In this document: positions 17,608 through 26,862 of the stretch, piece by piece
How positions within the stretch are numbered: the first letter of the stretch is position 1
How the letters are laid out: the number at the start of each line of letters is the position of its first letter
Source: an uncultured Erythrobacter sp.
GTDB taxonomy: Bacteria > Pseudomonadota > Alphaproteobacteria > Sphingomonadales > Sphingomonadaceae
Direction of reading: 5' to 3'
Length of the DNA stretch: 64,000 bases
Assembly: GCA_947495695.1 (NCBI GenBank)
Contig: CANLZP010000001.1
Span: 1-64,000, forward strand
Translations under genes and position numbers: made by a program
Notes under the pieces: generated by a model
Database searches by the model: none
What the model was told of the DNA's origin: nothing
Seen by the model: the letters and a program-made list of their open reading frames with translations, nothing else

Positions 17608-20352
17608 ATGACACTTGATACGACATTTAGCCCAGCCGAGATTGAGGCGCGCTGGTACAAATATTGGGAAGAAAGCGGCAGCTTTCGCCCCGAACGTCCC
17701 GATGCGGAGCCCTTCACCATTGTGAACCCGCCGCCCAATGTAACGGGCAGCCTGCACATCGGCCATGCGCTGGACAACACATTGCAGGACATTGTGATCC
17801 GGTACGAGCGGCTGCGCGGCAAGGATGCTTTGTGGGTGGTTGGCACCGATCACGCCGGTATCGCGACGCAAATGGTGGTCGAGCGTCAGATGGAGGAGCG
17901 CCAAGACAAGCGGACCAACTACAGCCGCGAAGAATTTGTCGACAAGGTGTGGGAATGGAAAGCCGAGAGCGGCGGCACCATCACCAACCAATTGCGCCGG
18001 CTGGGTTGTTCGATGGACTGGAGCCGCGAGCAGTTCACCATGGACCCGCATTTCACCAAGGCGGTGCTCAAGACATTCGTTGATCTGTACAATGACGACC
18101 TGATCTATCGCGACAAGCGTCTGGTCAATTGGGACCCCAAGCTGAAAACCGCGATTAGCGATCTTGAGGTCGAGAGCCAGAATATGCCGGGCAGCTTCTG
18201 GCATTTCCGCTATCCGCTGGAAGATGGTGTCACGCTCAGCGATGGCCGAGATTATATCGAGGTTGCGACCACGCGCCCCGAAACCATGCTGGCCGATATG
18301 GCGGTTGCGGTTCACCCCACGGACGACCGCTATGCCAGCGTGGTGGGCAAGCATGTGGTGCTGCCGATTACCGGACGGCGTATCCCGATCGTGGCCGACG
18401 AACATGCCGACCCGGAACTGGGCAGTGGCGCGGTGAAGATCACGCCGGGCCATGACTTCAACGATTTCGAGGTGGGCAAGCGCGCCGGCATTGCAGCGGG
18501 CGATATGCTCAATATGCTGGATGGTGATGCCAATGTTTGCCAGACGTCAGATGGTATGGTGCCGGATGAATTCATTGGCCTGCACCGCTTCAAGAAAGAC
18601 GGTATTAATGGCGCACGCGAGGCCGTGGTCGCTCGCCTAAAGGCCGATGGCTATCTGATCCCGCATATCACCAAGACCAAAAAGGGCGAGGAGCAAGAGC
18701 TCGACGCCGAACCACGCACCATCGCAACACCTTTTGGCGATCGCGGCGGCGTCGTCATAGAACCATGGCTGACTGATCAATGGTATGTGGATGCGGAAAA
18801 GCTGGCCGCAAAACCGATCCAAGACGTGCGCGACGGCACAATCGAGATTGTCCCGGCAACATGGGAGAAGACCTTCTTCAACTGGATGGAGAACATCCAG
18901 CCATGGTGCATCAGCCGCCAGCTGTGGTGGGGCCACCGGATTCCGGCATGGTTTGACGAAAATGGCGATGTCTATGTCGCTGCGAGCGAAGAAGAAGCGC
19001 AATCACAGGCTCCACAAGGGGCCGTGCTGACGCAAGATTCCGACGTCCTCGACACATGGTTCTCCAGCGCATTGTGGCCCTTTGCCACGCTGGGTTGGCC
19101 CGAGAAGGGTCAGCCACTGCTCGACAAGCACTTCCCAAATTCTCTGCTGATCAGCGGCTTCGACATCCTGTTCTTCTGGGATGCGCGGATGATGATGATG
19201 GGCCAGTACAATATGGGTGAGGCCCCCTGGCCCAAGCTGTATCTGCACGGGCTGGTGCGCGCTGCCGATGGATCGAAAATGTCCAAGTCCAAGGGCAATG
19301 TGGTCGATCCGCTCGGCCTGATTGACCAGTTTGGCGCAGACGCATTGCGGTTCTTTATGGCCGCGATGGAGAGCCAAGGCCGCGACATCAAAATGGACGA
19401 AAAGCGGGTCGAGGGATACCGCAATTTCGCCACCAAGCTGTGGAACGCGACGCGCTATTGCCAGTCCAATGGTATTGGCGCCTCGTCCACGTTGAAGGCT
19501 CCCCAGGCTCGTCTTGCAGCCAACCAATGGATCATTGGCGAAGTGCAGCAAACAGCATTGGAATTGGAAAAGGCGATGGCCGATCTGCGCTTTGATGCAG
19601 CGGCCAATACCATTTATCAATTCACCTGGAGCCGGTTCTGCGACTGGTATCTTGAGCTGATCAAGCCTGTTTTCTCAGGCGATGCGGACAATCCAGCGGT
19701 GGTTGAAACTCGCGAAGTGGCCGGTTGGGCGCTGGACCAGATTTTGGTCATGCTGCACCCCTTCATGCCCTTCATCACCGAAGAATTATGGCATGCGCAG
19801 GGAGAACTGAACGGCATGGACCGCAGCACTTATCCGCTGATCACCGCCAAATGGCCCAATCCGCGTGCCGAGGTCTCGAAAGAGGCGACCGACGCGATTG
19901 ACTGGGTCATTGACCTCACCAGCAATGTACGCAGCGCAAAGAACGAACTGGGCATTGCTCCGGGTGCAAAGCTGGCGGCATTCTTGCCCTCTGCCTCGGA
20001 CTTGGCCGCCAGCACAATGGAGCGCAGCAGCGCAGCGATTGAGCGACTGGCCCGCTTAACTCCGGTGACGCTTGGCGACGCGCCAGCTGGCGCTGCCATG
20101 CAAGTTACCGCAGGCAGTGATGTGTTCATCATCCCGCTGGAAGGCATCATCGACATTGCCGAGGAAAAGGCGCGTCTGGAAAAGGCTTTGGCGGTGTCTC
20201 AGAAAGAAGCCAAATCGCTGGAGGGGCGGCTGTCCAACGCAAACTTTGTCGAACGTGCGAAACCCGAAGCGGTGGAAAAAGCCAAGGCCGATTTCGCCCA
20301 CCATTCGGCCGAGGCTGAACGGTTGCAAGGCGCGCTTGCCCGATTGGGTTGA
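17608..20352 (+). CDS. valS: Valyl-tRNA synthetase
   Basis: Encodes 914 residues, normal for the bacterial enzyme. The class I HIGH motif is GSLHIGHAL near residue 48, and KMSKS is in [14 protein letters not shown] near residue 555. The CP1 editing domain with [12 protein letters not shown] removes mis-charged threonine. A tRNA-binding coiled coil ends the protein ([19 protein letters not shown]...). The divergent 164 nt between the mlaE start and this ATG must hold both promoters; I see no clear consensus. Confidence 0.97.
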   Translation: MTLDTTFSPAEIEARWYKYWEESGSFRPERPDAEPFTIVNPPPNVTGSLHIGHALDNTLQDIVIRYERLRGKDALWVVGTDHAGIATQMVVERQMEERQDKRTNYSREEFVDKVWEWKAESGGTITNQLRRLGCSMDWSREQFTMDPHFTKAVLKTFVDLYNDDLIYRDKRLVNWDPKLKTAISDLEVESQNMPGSFWHFRYPLEDGVTLSDGRDYIEVATTRPETMLADMAVAVHPTDDRYASVVGKHVVLPITGRRIPIVADEHADPELGSGAVKITPGHDFNDFEVGKRAGIAAGDMLNMLDGDANVCQTSDGMVPDEFIGLHRFKKDGINGAREAVVARLKADGYLIPHITKTKKGEEQELDAEPRTIATPFGDRGGVVIEPWLTDQWYVDAEKLAAKPIQDVRDGTIEIVPATWEKTFFNWMENIQPWCISRQLWWGHRIPAWFDENGDVYVAASEEEAQSQAPQGAVLTQDSDVLDTWFSSALWPFATLGWPEKGQPLLDKHFPNSLLISGFDILFFWDARMMMMGQYNMGEAPWPKLYLHGLVRAADGSKMSKSKGNVVDPLGLIDQFGADALRFFMAAMESQGRDIKMDEKRVEGYRNFATKLWNATRYCQSNGIGASSTLKAPQARLAANQWIIGEVQQTALELEKAMADLRFDAAANTIYQFTWSRFCDWYLELIKPVFSGDADNPAVVETREVAGWALDQILVMLHPFMPFITEELWHAQGELNGMDRSTYPLITAKWPNPRAEVSKEATDAIDWVIDLTSNVRSAKNELGIAPGAKLAAFLPSASDLAASTMERSSAAIERLARLTPVTLGDAPAGAAMQVTAGSDVFIIPLEGIIDIAEEKARLEKALAVSQKEAKSLEGRLSNANFVERAKPEAVEKAKADFAHHSAEAERLQGALARLG

Positions 20353-20469
20353 GCCAGTTTGCTACTCCCAGCAATCGTGGCATGATAAGCTTAGAATGAG
20401 GTTCAAAAAAGCACCGCATTGGTGCAATTTCGAAGTTGGAAATGTGTCAAAATTGAAAGTGGGCTCAAC

Positions 20470-21201
20470 TTGGCCATAATTCTTGCCACTGACGATGCAG
20501 GGCAGCCAGAGATTTTCGCCTCTTTGCAAGGTGAAGGGCCCAGCGCTGGCATGCCGGTTGCCTTTGTCCGACTGTCGCGCTGCAACCTTGCCTGCACATG
20601 GTGCGACACGGCCTACACATGGCGGTTTGATGAAACCCATGATCATCGCGATGGCGTAGTGTTTGATCGCAAGGCCAATCAAGTTGCGCTTGATCCCAAA
20701 GACGCAGCGGACCGTATTCTTGGTCTGGGGCAAAAGCGGCTGGTTATCACTGGCGGCGAGCCGTTGCTGCAAGCTGGCGCCTTGGCCGATATGCTGGAAC
20801 ATTTGCCCGATATCTCGGTCGAGATTGAAACCAATGGCACGGCCAAGGCCCCTGCCAGGCTGGATGTTCGGGTGGACCAATTCAACATCAGCCCCAAGCT
20901 CGCCCATTCGGGCAATGCGGCTGATCTGGCGCTGATCCCTGAACGGTTGGACGCCTTTGCCACCGATCCGCGCGCCTTCTTCAAATTCGTGATTGCTGAA
21001 CCCGGTGATGTGACCGAAGTGCTGGAATTGCAGCGCCGCTATCGCTTCAAACCGGGCCATGTGTTCCTGATGCCCGAAGGCACCGACAGCGCCACATTGC
21101 GCAGCCGCGAGGAATGGCTCAGCCAGCTATGCGTGAAGCATGGCTTCAGGATGAGCGACCGGCTGCATATCCACCTCTATGGCGACACGCGAGGGACGTA
21201 A
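20470..21201 (+). CDS. queE: 7-carboxy-7-deazaguanine synthase (radical SAM)
   Basis: Encodes 243 residues from a TTG at 20470. QueE converts 6-carboxytetrahydropterin to CDG in queuosine synthesis. The cluster motif C-x3-C-x2-C is CNLACTWC, followed by DTAYTW; PEIFASLQGEGPSAG before it and LVITGGEPLLQ after it are diagnostic. The start is uncertain: there is no ATG upstream of the motif, the frame is open to a TTG at 20419 and GTG at 20422, and TTG 20470 gives the N-terminus that best fits the family. Other queuosine genes are not nearby. Confidence 0.9.
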   Translation: MAIILATDDAGQPEIFASLQGEGPSAGMPVAFVRLSRCNLACTWCDTAYTWRFDETHDHRDGVVFDRKANQVALDPKDAADRILGLGQKRLVITGGEPLLQAGALADMLEHLPDISVEIETNGTAKAPARLDVRVDQFNISPKLAHSGNAADLALIPERLDAFATDPRAFFKFVIAEPGDVTEVLELQRRYRFKPGHVFLMPEGTDSATLRSREEWLSQLCVKHGFRMSDRLHIHLYGDTRGT

Positions 21202-21207
21202 CCGAAC

Positions 21208-22008
21208 ATGTTTCATCGATTTTCGTGGACTTCTACATCCGCACGCCGCAATTCGGTCACCGAGGAATATGAGCCACTGCAGCCCTATTTCTTGCTCAGC
21301 GCCATGAAGACGTTGGAATGCGCGAGCTTTGGTGATGTTGGCGCAAATGTCGGTGCCTACTCAGTGCTTGCCAGCCAAGTGCCGAGCCTGACGAAGATCG
21401 TTGCATTTGAAGCCAACAAAAAAGTTGCAGACGAACTAGACCAAAATTTGCGGCTAAACTCTGTAGAGGCTGAGGTGAGGCGCGAGGCCGTTTCCAACGA
21501 AGTCGGGACCGTAGAATTCGGTATCGTCAGCGAATTCGCCGGGACTAGTGGAATAGCCTCAACATCGCGCGGCAACATCGAATATTCGCGTCGTGAATCG
21601 GTTGCTGCCAACACATTGGATCAAGCGCTTAAAGATGCACCTTATCCAATCGGTTTGAAGATTGATGTGGAAGGGCATGAGGAACAGGTCCTCCTTGGCG
21701 CCCAAAAGATCCTGTCTGCTGGCGCTGTAATCATCCAAATCGAAAATTATGGCGAACGGCTTGCTCAGATTTTCAACGACCTTGGCTACCGAATGCTGGC
21801 AGAGATTGGGCCAGACCAGTACTTCACAAATGACCCATCGATCGACGCCAGGCATATTTTTGAAGCAGCCGCACGCGAATTGATTGCAAGCAATCACGAG
21901 AACAAGCGGATTACACTACGCCGGGCCGGCATAGGAATTGAGCTAAGCGGCAAGCCGTATCGGACTGTCAAACGTATCGCAGAAAAGCTGCTTAAAAACC
22001 GCCTTTGA
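21208..22008 (+). CDS. FkbM family methyltransferase
   Basis: Encodes 266 residues. SAM-binding motif FGDVGANVGAYSVLAS, acidic loop VAFEANKK, and GLKIDVEGHEEQVLLGA are the marks of FkbM-type O-methyltransferases, which often decorate surface glycans or secondary metabolites. It starts 6 nt after queE but has no functional link to it. Codon use looks somewhat more AT-rich at third positions than neighbouring genes (by eye), so acquisition is possible. The substrate is unknown. Confidence 0.85.
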   Translation: MFHRFSWTSTSARRNSVTEEYEPLQPYFLLSAMKTLECASFGDVGANVGAYSVLASQVPSLTKIVAFEANKKVADELDQNLRLNSVEAEVRREAVSNEVGTVEFGIVSEFAGTSGIASTSRGNIEYSRRESVAANTLDQALKDAPYPIGLKIDVEGHEEQVLLGAQKILSAGAVIIQIENYGERLAQIFNDLGYRMLAEIGPDQYFTNDPSIDARHIFEAAARELIASNHENKRITLRRAGIGIELSGKPYRTVKRIAEKLLKNRL

Positions 22009-22015
22009 TTTGGGG

Positions 22016-23875
22016 TTAGCCCTGGCTCCGCCACCGTTGAACGACACGTTCGACCATCTCGTCTTCGCCACCGCTGGTAGACCACAGATCGACAAAGCTC
22101 GGATCTTCCGATGCAGGCCGTTTGTTTTCTTCCAAATGGTCGAATGACACGCGGATCGGGATGGCAACACCCTCGCCGCAGATGATGCACTCGCGGTTGC
22201 GCAGGGCGGGAATGGAATCGAGGAAACCACGCGCGCCTTCGGGCATGGCCGAGCGAACGAATTCCTGATCTCGGTCGTTGTTCAGACGCATGGAGATGAT
22301 GGTACCGCATTGCGACAGTACGCCTTCGGCCAAATCCGATGGACGCTGCGTGATCAGGCCCAGAGAGATACCGTATTTACGGCCCTCTTTGGCGATCCGT
22401 GAAAGGATGCGACCAACCGAGGAACCATCCTCATTCGCGCTGTTGGGCACGTAGCGGTGAGCCTCTTCGCAAACCAGCAGGATTGGACGGGTCTTGTCGT
22501 CGCGGCCCCAAATGGCAAAGTCGAACACCAAGCGGCTGAGCACGGCGACAACGGTACTGGTGATGTCAGACGGAACGCCCGACACGTCGATGATGGAAAT
22601 CGGTTTGCCATCGCCCGGCATGCGGAACACTTTACCGATGAACTCGGCCATCGTGTCACCCACCAGCATGCCCGAAAACATGAATTGGTAACGCGGATCG
22701 GCTTTCAGCTCTTCGAGCTTGTTCTTGATCCGCATATACGGCGCAGATGTGGTGGATTTGTCCAGCTTACCCATCTCGTCCTGGATCTTGTTGGACAGAT
22801 CAGACAGCAGATAAGGAATGGGCGAGTCCACGGTAATCTTGCCCATGCCATCGGCCAGGCGGTTCTTGCTGCGCGCATGCAACAAACATTTGGCCAGAAT
22901 GTCGGAATCGACCTGGCGTTCATTGCCGCTGGAGGTCAGCAGGACTTCGCAATGCTCTTCGAAATTCATCAGCCAATAAGGCATCTGCAAGTTCGAGACA
23001 TCCAGGATCATACCGGTTTGACGGAAGGCAGCAGAATATTCGCCGTGCGGATCGATCATGACGATATGGCCCTGCGGGGCGGCCTGACAGATACGGTGAA
23101 GGATCAGTGCAGCACTGGTCGATTTACCCGTACCGGTCGAGCCGAGCAGAGCAAAGTGCTTGCCCAGCATGGCATCGATATACATGCCAGCACGGATGTC
23201 CGTGGTGGGATAAACCGTTCCGATTTCCACATTTGCGCGGCCATCGCTGGCGTAAATTTGCTTAAGGTCAGCCGTGGTCGCAGGATAAATCATGGCTCCT
23301 GGAACCGGATAGCGAGTGACACCGCGGCGGAAGCTGTGGATGCGGCCCGTCAGCTTCTCTTCCTGACCCTCACCCAGAAAGTCGATGTTGGCCAGAATAC
23401 CACCACCAGAGCGGCGGTCCTTGCGCTGATTGCGCACACTGGCGAGCAGCCAGTTGTCGCCAACGCGGATCTTGATCTGACTGCCGACCTGTCCCGACAG
23501 AGCAATCGAAGGATCATCATCCTCCATGCATTCATTAAGGCGTTCAGTGTCGAGCGCGATCTGCGAGCCCGAACCGGCGATTTCCAGCACCACGCCGATT
23601 GGCAAACGCGCGTTATCACTATCGGAAACACTTGTTTGTTGAGCATCACCCGAGACAGGATCAGCGGGTTGAGCAGTCGTAGCCAATTGCGCTTCTGCTT
23701 CTGCCGCGGCGGCAGCTTCTACTAGCTTGCCTTGGCCGATCGCAGAAGACGGCTCACCGGCAACACCTTTCGGCGCGCCTTGATCGACGCCCTGCTGAAA
23801 CGGCTCAAAATTCTGCTTGCCCATGTCGGTCATAAATGGCCCCAAATCCCGTAAATAGTTCTTCACGGTGGCCAT
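22016..23875 (-). CDS. HerA-like / DUF87 hexameric ATPase
   Basis: Encodes 619 residues. A HAS-barrel-like N-terminal region (around 95-195) precedes a RecA/FtsK-like ATPase with Walker A GSTGTGKST, IDPHGEY, Walker B ILLVCEEAHRYVP and the arginine-bearing LSRIAKEGRKYGISLGLITQRPSDL. HerA enzymes translocate DNA. Archaeal HerA works with NurA, and some bacterial HerAs join anti-phage systems; no nuclease, Sir2 or DUF4297 partner is seen here. The first 60 residues are low-complexity. The start at ATG 23875 lacks a clear Shine-Dalgarno sequence; ATGs at residues 15 and 18 are alternatives. Confidence 0.88.
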   Translation of the reverse strand: MATVKNYLRDLGPFMTDMGKQNFEPFQQGVDQGAPKGVAGEPSSAIGQGKLVEAAAAAEAEAQLATTAQPADPVSGDAQQTSVSDSDNARLPIGVVLEIAGSGSQIALDTERLNECMEDDDPSIALSGQVGSQIKIRVGDNWLLASVRNQRKDRRSGGGILANIDFLGEGQEEKLTGRIHSFRRGVTRYPVPGAMIYPATTADLKQIYASDGRANVEIGTVYPTTDIRAGMYIDAMLGKHFALLGSTGTGKSTSAALILHRICQAAPQGHIVMIDPHGEYSAAFRQTGMILDVSNLQMPYWLMNFEEHCEVLLTSSGNERQVDSDILAKCLLHARSKNRLADGMGKITVDSPIPYLLSDLSNKIQDEMGKLDKSTTSAPYMRIKNKLEELKADPRYQFMFSGMLVGDTMAEFIGKVFRMPGDGKPISIIDVSGVPSDITSTVVAVLSRLVFDFAIWGRDDKTRPILLVCEEAHRYVPNSANEDGSSVGRILSRIAKEGRKYGISLGLITQRPSDLAEGVLSQCGTIISMRLNNDRDQEFVRSAMPEGARGFLDSIPALRNRECIICGEGVAIPIRVSFDHLEENKRPASEDPSFVDLWSTSGGEDEMVERVVQRWRSQG

Positions 23876-23956
23876 AGCCCAGATGAGGTTAAGATCGCGT
23901 CAACGATAAGTCGGCTTAGTCAGAATCCAATGAAATTAGGGGGCCGAATTTACGGC

Positions 23957-24709
23957 CTAAATCATTGCGAACAAACGCCCAGCAATCCAGCCCATCGTTA
24001 TCGACAGCATGACCGCCACAAGACCGTAGACGAAAGACGATCGTTGCGAAGCGGTTTCGACAAAACGCTCCAACCCAACCTTACGAACCTCGACATCTGC
24101 GATCGCTGATGCAATCACGCGGCCATCGGAAATCGCAAATGTTTCAGCGGTATAAAGGCCAGTCTGCACATTTGATGGCAAGGAAATACGCGCCTGATAC
24201 AGCACCTGTTCGCTGATCCGAACACCGTTCATATCTTCCTTGTAGAGCCCTTCGCGCTGACGCAAATCCACCAACCCCGCCGAGAAGCGGGCCTGCTTGT
24301 CAGGGTCAATTTCGCCCGAGGGAGACAGTTGGATAAAGTCGGTTCCCAATTCGTAAATCGCAGCCGTTCGGTCATCAACAATTTCTGCCACTGGCCGCGA
24401 AGCAGCCACTGCAAAGAAGGACGGGGCAGAGCGGAAATCACTGCTCTCAGCGTTCATCCAGATGCCTGCAAACCGTTCCTTCTCGCGCATCCGAATGGGC
24501 TGTGTGGGGCCCTTGAGCACCACCACAATATCATAAGCAGCGCCTCCGCGTCGCCCTCCAGGATCTAGGATGGCACCATACAATAGCAATTCAGTGCCGG
24601 TGAAGCCCTGGCGCACCTGCACCTCGTCTTGCGACACTTCAGGCACCAAAATCGCATCGCGCTGGCCCGATAGCATCAACGCTGCAAGGATCAGAAACAG
24701 CCATCTCAT
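23957..24709 (-). CDS. TIGR02186 family putative membrane protein
   Basis: Encodes 250 residues: an N-terminal signal peptide (MRWLFLILAALMLSG), a periplasmic beta-rich domain containing VRQGFTGTELLLYGAI, and one C-terminal membrane helix (residues 226-248). This fits the TIGR02186/pfam09608 family, usually found next to TauE/SafE permeases as here. The ATG overlaps the TauE stop by 4 nt, so the two are probably partners in sulfur-anion or related export; the biochemical role is not known. Confidence 0.82.
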   Translation of the reverse strand: MRWLFLILAALMLSGQRDAILVPEVSQDEVQVRQGFTGTELLLYGAILDPGGRRGGAAYDIVVVLKGPTQPIRMREKERFAGIWMNAESSDFRSAPSFFAVAASRPVAEIVDDRTAAIYELGTDFIQLSPSGEIDPDKQARFSAGLVDLRQREGLYKEDMNGVRISEQVLYQARISLPSNVQTGLYTAETFAISDGRVIASAIADVEVRKVGLERFVETASQRSSFVYGLVAVMLSITMGWIAGRLFAMI

Positions 24710-25620
24710 AACGGCGTCACCGTGAAAATTTCATCCGGCTGATACCCCAGTCCCAGCAGCATGCGCACCGCTACCGCCAGCACAATGGCTGCCAGGACCA
24801 GCCGCAAAATCTCTGGGCGAGCCTTCAACGCAATCTGTGTACCGAATTGCGCACCCATAACCGAGCCGAGCAACAGTAAGCCGGCCAGCACAATGTCGAC
24901 CGCCTTTGTGGTCATTGCGTGCATCATGGTGGTGACCATTGTGACGAACATGATCTGGAACAGCGATGTGCCGACCACAACATTGCCGCTCATGCCCAAA
25001 ATATACAGCATGGCCGGCACCAGAATAAACCCGCCTCCAACGCCCATCAGCATCGTCAAAATGCCGACGATTACGCCAAGCAGAAGCGGCGCCAGTGGCG
25101 AGATATACAGGCCAGAGCGATAGAAGCGCCACCGCATCGGCAAGGCTGCTACCAATGGGTGATGCCTGCGTTTCTTTACGGTGTTGCCCGCTGTTGCAGC
25201 TTTGGGGCGGAGCGTATCCATCGCTTCTTTTGCCATCAACATGCCAATGGTGCCCAACATCAACACATAGAGGATGTTGATGACCACATCGATTTGTCCG
25301 ATCGATTGAAAAAAGCGGAACAACAAGGCACCAAATAACGCGCCGATGACACCGCCTGCCACCATCACCATGCCCATGCGATAATCCACGCCATTGCGCC
25401 GGCTGTGGGCCAGAACGCCGGAAACACTTGCTCCGGTAACCTGTGTGGAAGCCGAGGCAGCAGCCACGGTTGGCGGAATGCCATAAAATATCAGCAGAGG
25501 CGTGGTCAGAAATCCGCCACCAACCCCAAACAGACCGGACAGAACACCCGTTAGCGCGCCCAAGGCTACGATCAGCAGACCGTTCACCGAGAGATTCGCT
25601 ATAGGCAGATAGACGTCCAT
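24706..25620 (-). CDS. TauE/SafE family sulfite/organosulfonate exporter-like permease
   Basis: Encodes 304 residues with eight or nine helices. The paired repeats GVLSGLFGVGGGFLTTPLLIFYGIP and GILTMLMGVGGGFILVPAMLYILG are the hallmark of the family. The substrate is likely a sulfur-containing anion but is not proven. It is coupled to the TIGR02186 gene downstream. The ATG at 25620 has no competing start. Confidence 0.9.
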   Translation of the reverse strand: MDVYLPIANLSVNGLLIVALGALTGVLSGLFGVGGGFLTTPLLIFYGIPPTVAAASASTQVTGASVSGVLAHSRRNGVDYRMGMVMVAGGVIGALFGALLFRFFQSIGQIDVVINILYVLMLGTIGMLMAKEAMDTLRPKAATAGNTVKKRRHHPLVAALPMRWRFYRSGLYISPLAPLLLGVIVGILTMLMGVGGGFILVPAMLYILGMSGNVVVGTSLFQIMFVTMVTTMMHAMTTKAVDIVLAGLLLLGSVMGAQFGTQIALKARPEILRLVLAAIVLAVAVRMLLGLGYQPDEIFTVTPL

Positions 25621-25677
25621 GGGTCTCCGCCTACCTTACCGGAGGCAGGGATTAAAGGCGCAGCGTTGGATTAGAGA

Positions 25678-26862
25678 TTAAAAGCTGGTCGACAGTGTCA
25701 CAGCAGCACCGGAATCGGGCTGCGCCGAACCTGCAACCCGCTCGCGATAATCGACCGAAAGGCGCGCTGGAACCGAACCGATGGTCATATCCACTCGCAC
25801 GCTTGGCCCAAAATCGACCCGTTCAGCCCCCTTTTGCGCCCCGCCCCAGGCTGCTGCGCCCAAACTGACCTTGGCCAGATCAAATTGACCGACATCTCGC
25901 AGGATATGCAATTGCCCGTCGGCAAATGCGGTTGCGTCATCTCCGCCAACATATCCGGCCTGCGCATAAATTTCGGCTCGGGCAGAAAGCGGCAGATCAA
26001 TCGGAGGCATTTCAGTGGTTACAAAGGCAGACGGGCGAAGCTCAACCCCGGCAACGCCGCTGCGCTGTGTTGCGCGCAATTCCGCATGGGCACGCAGCGG
26101 CAGTTTTGCCAAGGGTCGTGCGGACAAGCCAGCGGACACTTCGCTCTCCCCGCCATCGACCAAGGCACGATAGGCTCGCACAAATATGCGTGGATCGCGC
26201 GATGCGGTTGGAGCCAATCGGTAATTCAACACCGCGCCAAGCTGGCTGGCTCCATAGGTCGGGCCGCGGCCTTGCGAGACCAATGCAGAATTGGAATTCT
26301 GTCGCCAATAAACCCAAGCATCGGCCGACCAACGTTTGGATCCGGTGGCCGCATTGGGCAGTGGCGGGACCGGTTGAGGCGTCGCCGAACTGGCTTGTGC
26401 AAAGGACTGTTGGACCGACATTGGAACAGGCAGGCGGGACATCGCCGCCATCCAAACGAGCTGGTGCCCAGCAGGTGCGGCGTGGTTTTGCATGGGGGCA
26501 AACACAGGTGGGCCAGGCACAATTCCAGCACTCTCAGATACGTCAGCGTCCAGACCTTCAACCCGCATCGCAGTGACCGGAGGAAGAGGCGCAAAACCCT
26601 GCCAAGTCTGGGCTATTGGCGCGGCGGGCGATTGCGCGAGGGGTTCATTACCAGCGAGGCGGCGAGCAGGTGTATCGCTGCCAAATATAGGTGCCGACAG
26701 GCTTTCAGTCAGTGGCCAAGGGGCTTCCCAAACCATGGCCCGTCCGCTTGTCCAGGCAAGTAACAGCACAGCCAACATCGCCAATGGTCTGCCGCGAGAT
26801 CTGGCGCGGGATCTGCTCGGGCGCGCTTGGCCCAATCCGGCATTGTTGGCAGGCGCGCTCAT
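25678..26862 (-). CDS. Putative outer-membrane beta-barrel protein partnered with NfrB-like glycosyltransferase
   Basis: Encodes 394 residues. An Arg/Ser-rich N-terminus is followed by a hydrophobic helix (residues 28-44) that could be a signal anchor. Then comes a Pro/Ala-rich linker to about residue 175, and from about 180 a run of alternating strands ending in phenylalanine (AAVTLSTSF), as in outer-membrane barrels. Phrases such as YGASQLGAVLNYRL and PRIFVRAYRALV resemble the C-terminal barrel of phage N4 adsorption protein NfrA/BcsC; this is my reading, not a search result. The ATG overlaps the nfrB-like stop by 4 nt. TPR repeats of full-length NfrA are absent. Confidence 0.6.
   Translation of the reverse strand: MSAPANNAGLGQARPSRSRARSRGRPLAMLAVLLLAWTSGRAMVWEAPWPLTESLSAPIFGSDTPARRLAGNEPLAQSPAAPIAQTWQGFAPLPPVTAMRVEGLDADVSESAGIVPGPPVFAPMQNHAAPAGHQLVWMAAMSRLPVPMSVQQSFAQASSATPQPVPPLPNAATGSKRWSADAWVYWRQNSNSALVSQGRGPTYGASQLGAVLNYRLAPTASRDPRIFVRAYRALVDGGESEVSAGLSARPLAKLPLRAHAELRATQRSGVAGVELRPSAFVTTEMPPIDLPLSARAEIYAQAGYVGGDDATAFADGQLHILRDVGQFDLAKVSLGAAAWGGAQKGAERVDFGPSVRVDMTIGSVPARLSVDYRERVAGSAQPDSGAAVTLSTSF

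Noticed and set aside
22457..23725. Plus-strand open frame of 422 codons
   Set aside because: It is antisense to the HerA-like ATPase, whose Walker motifs and length are clear; the mirror frame is a by-product of GC-rich codon use.
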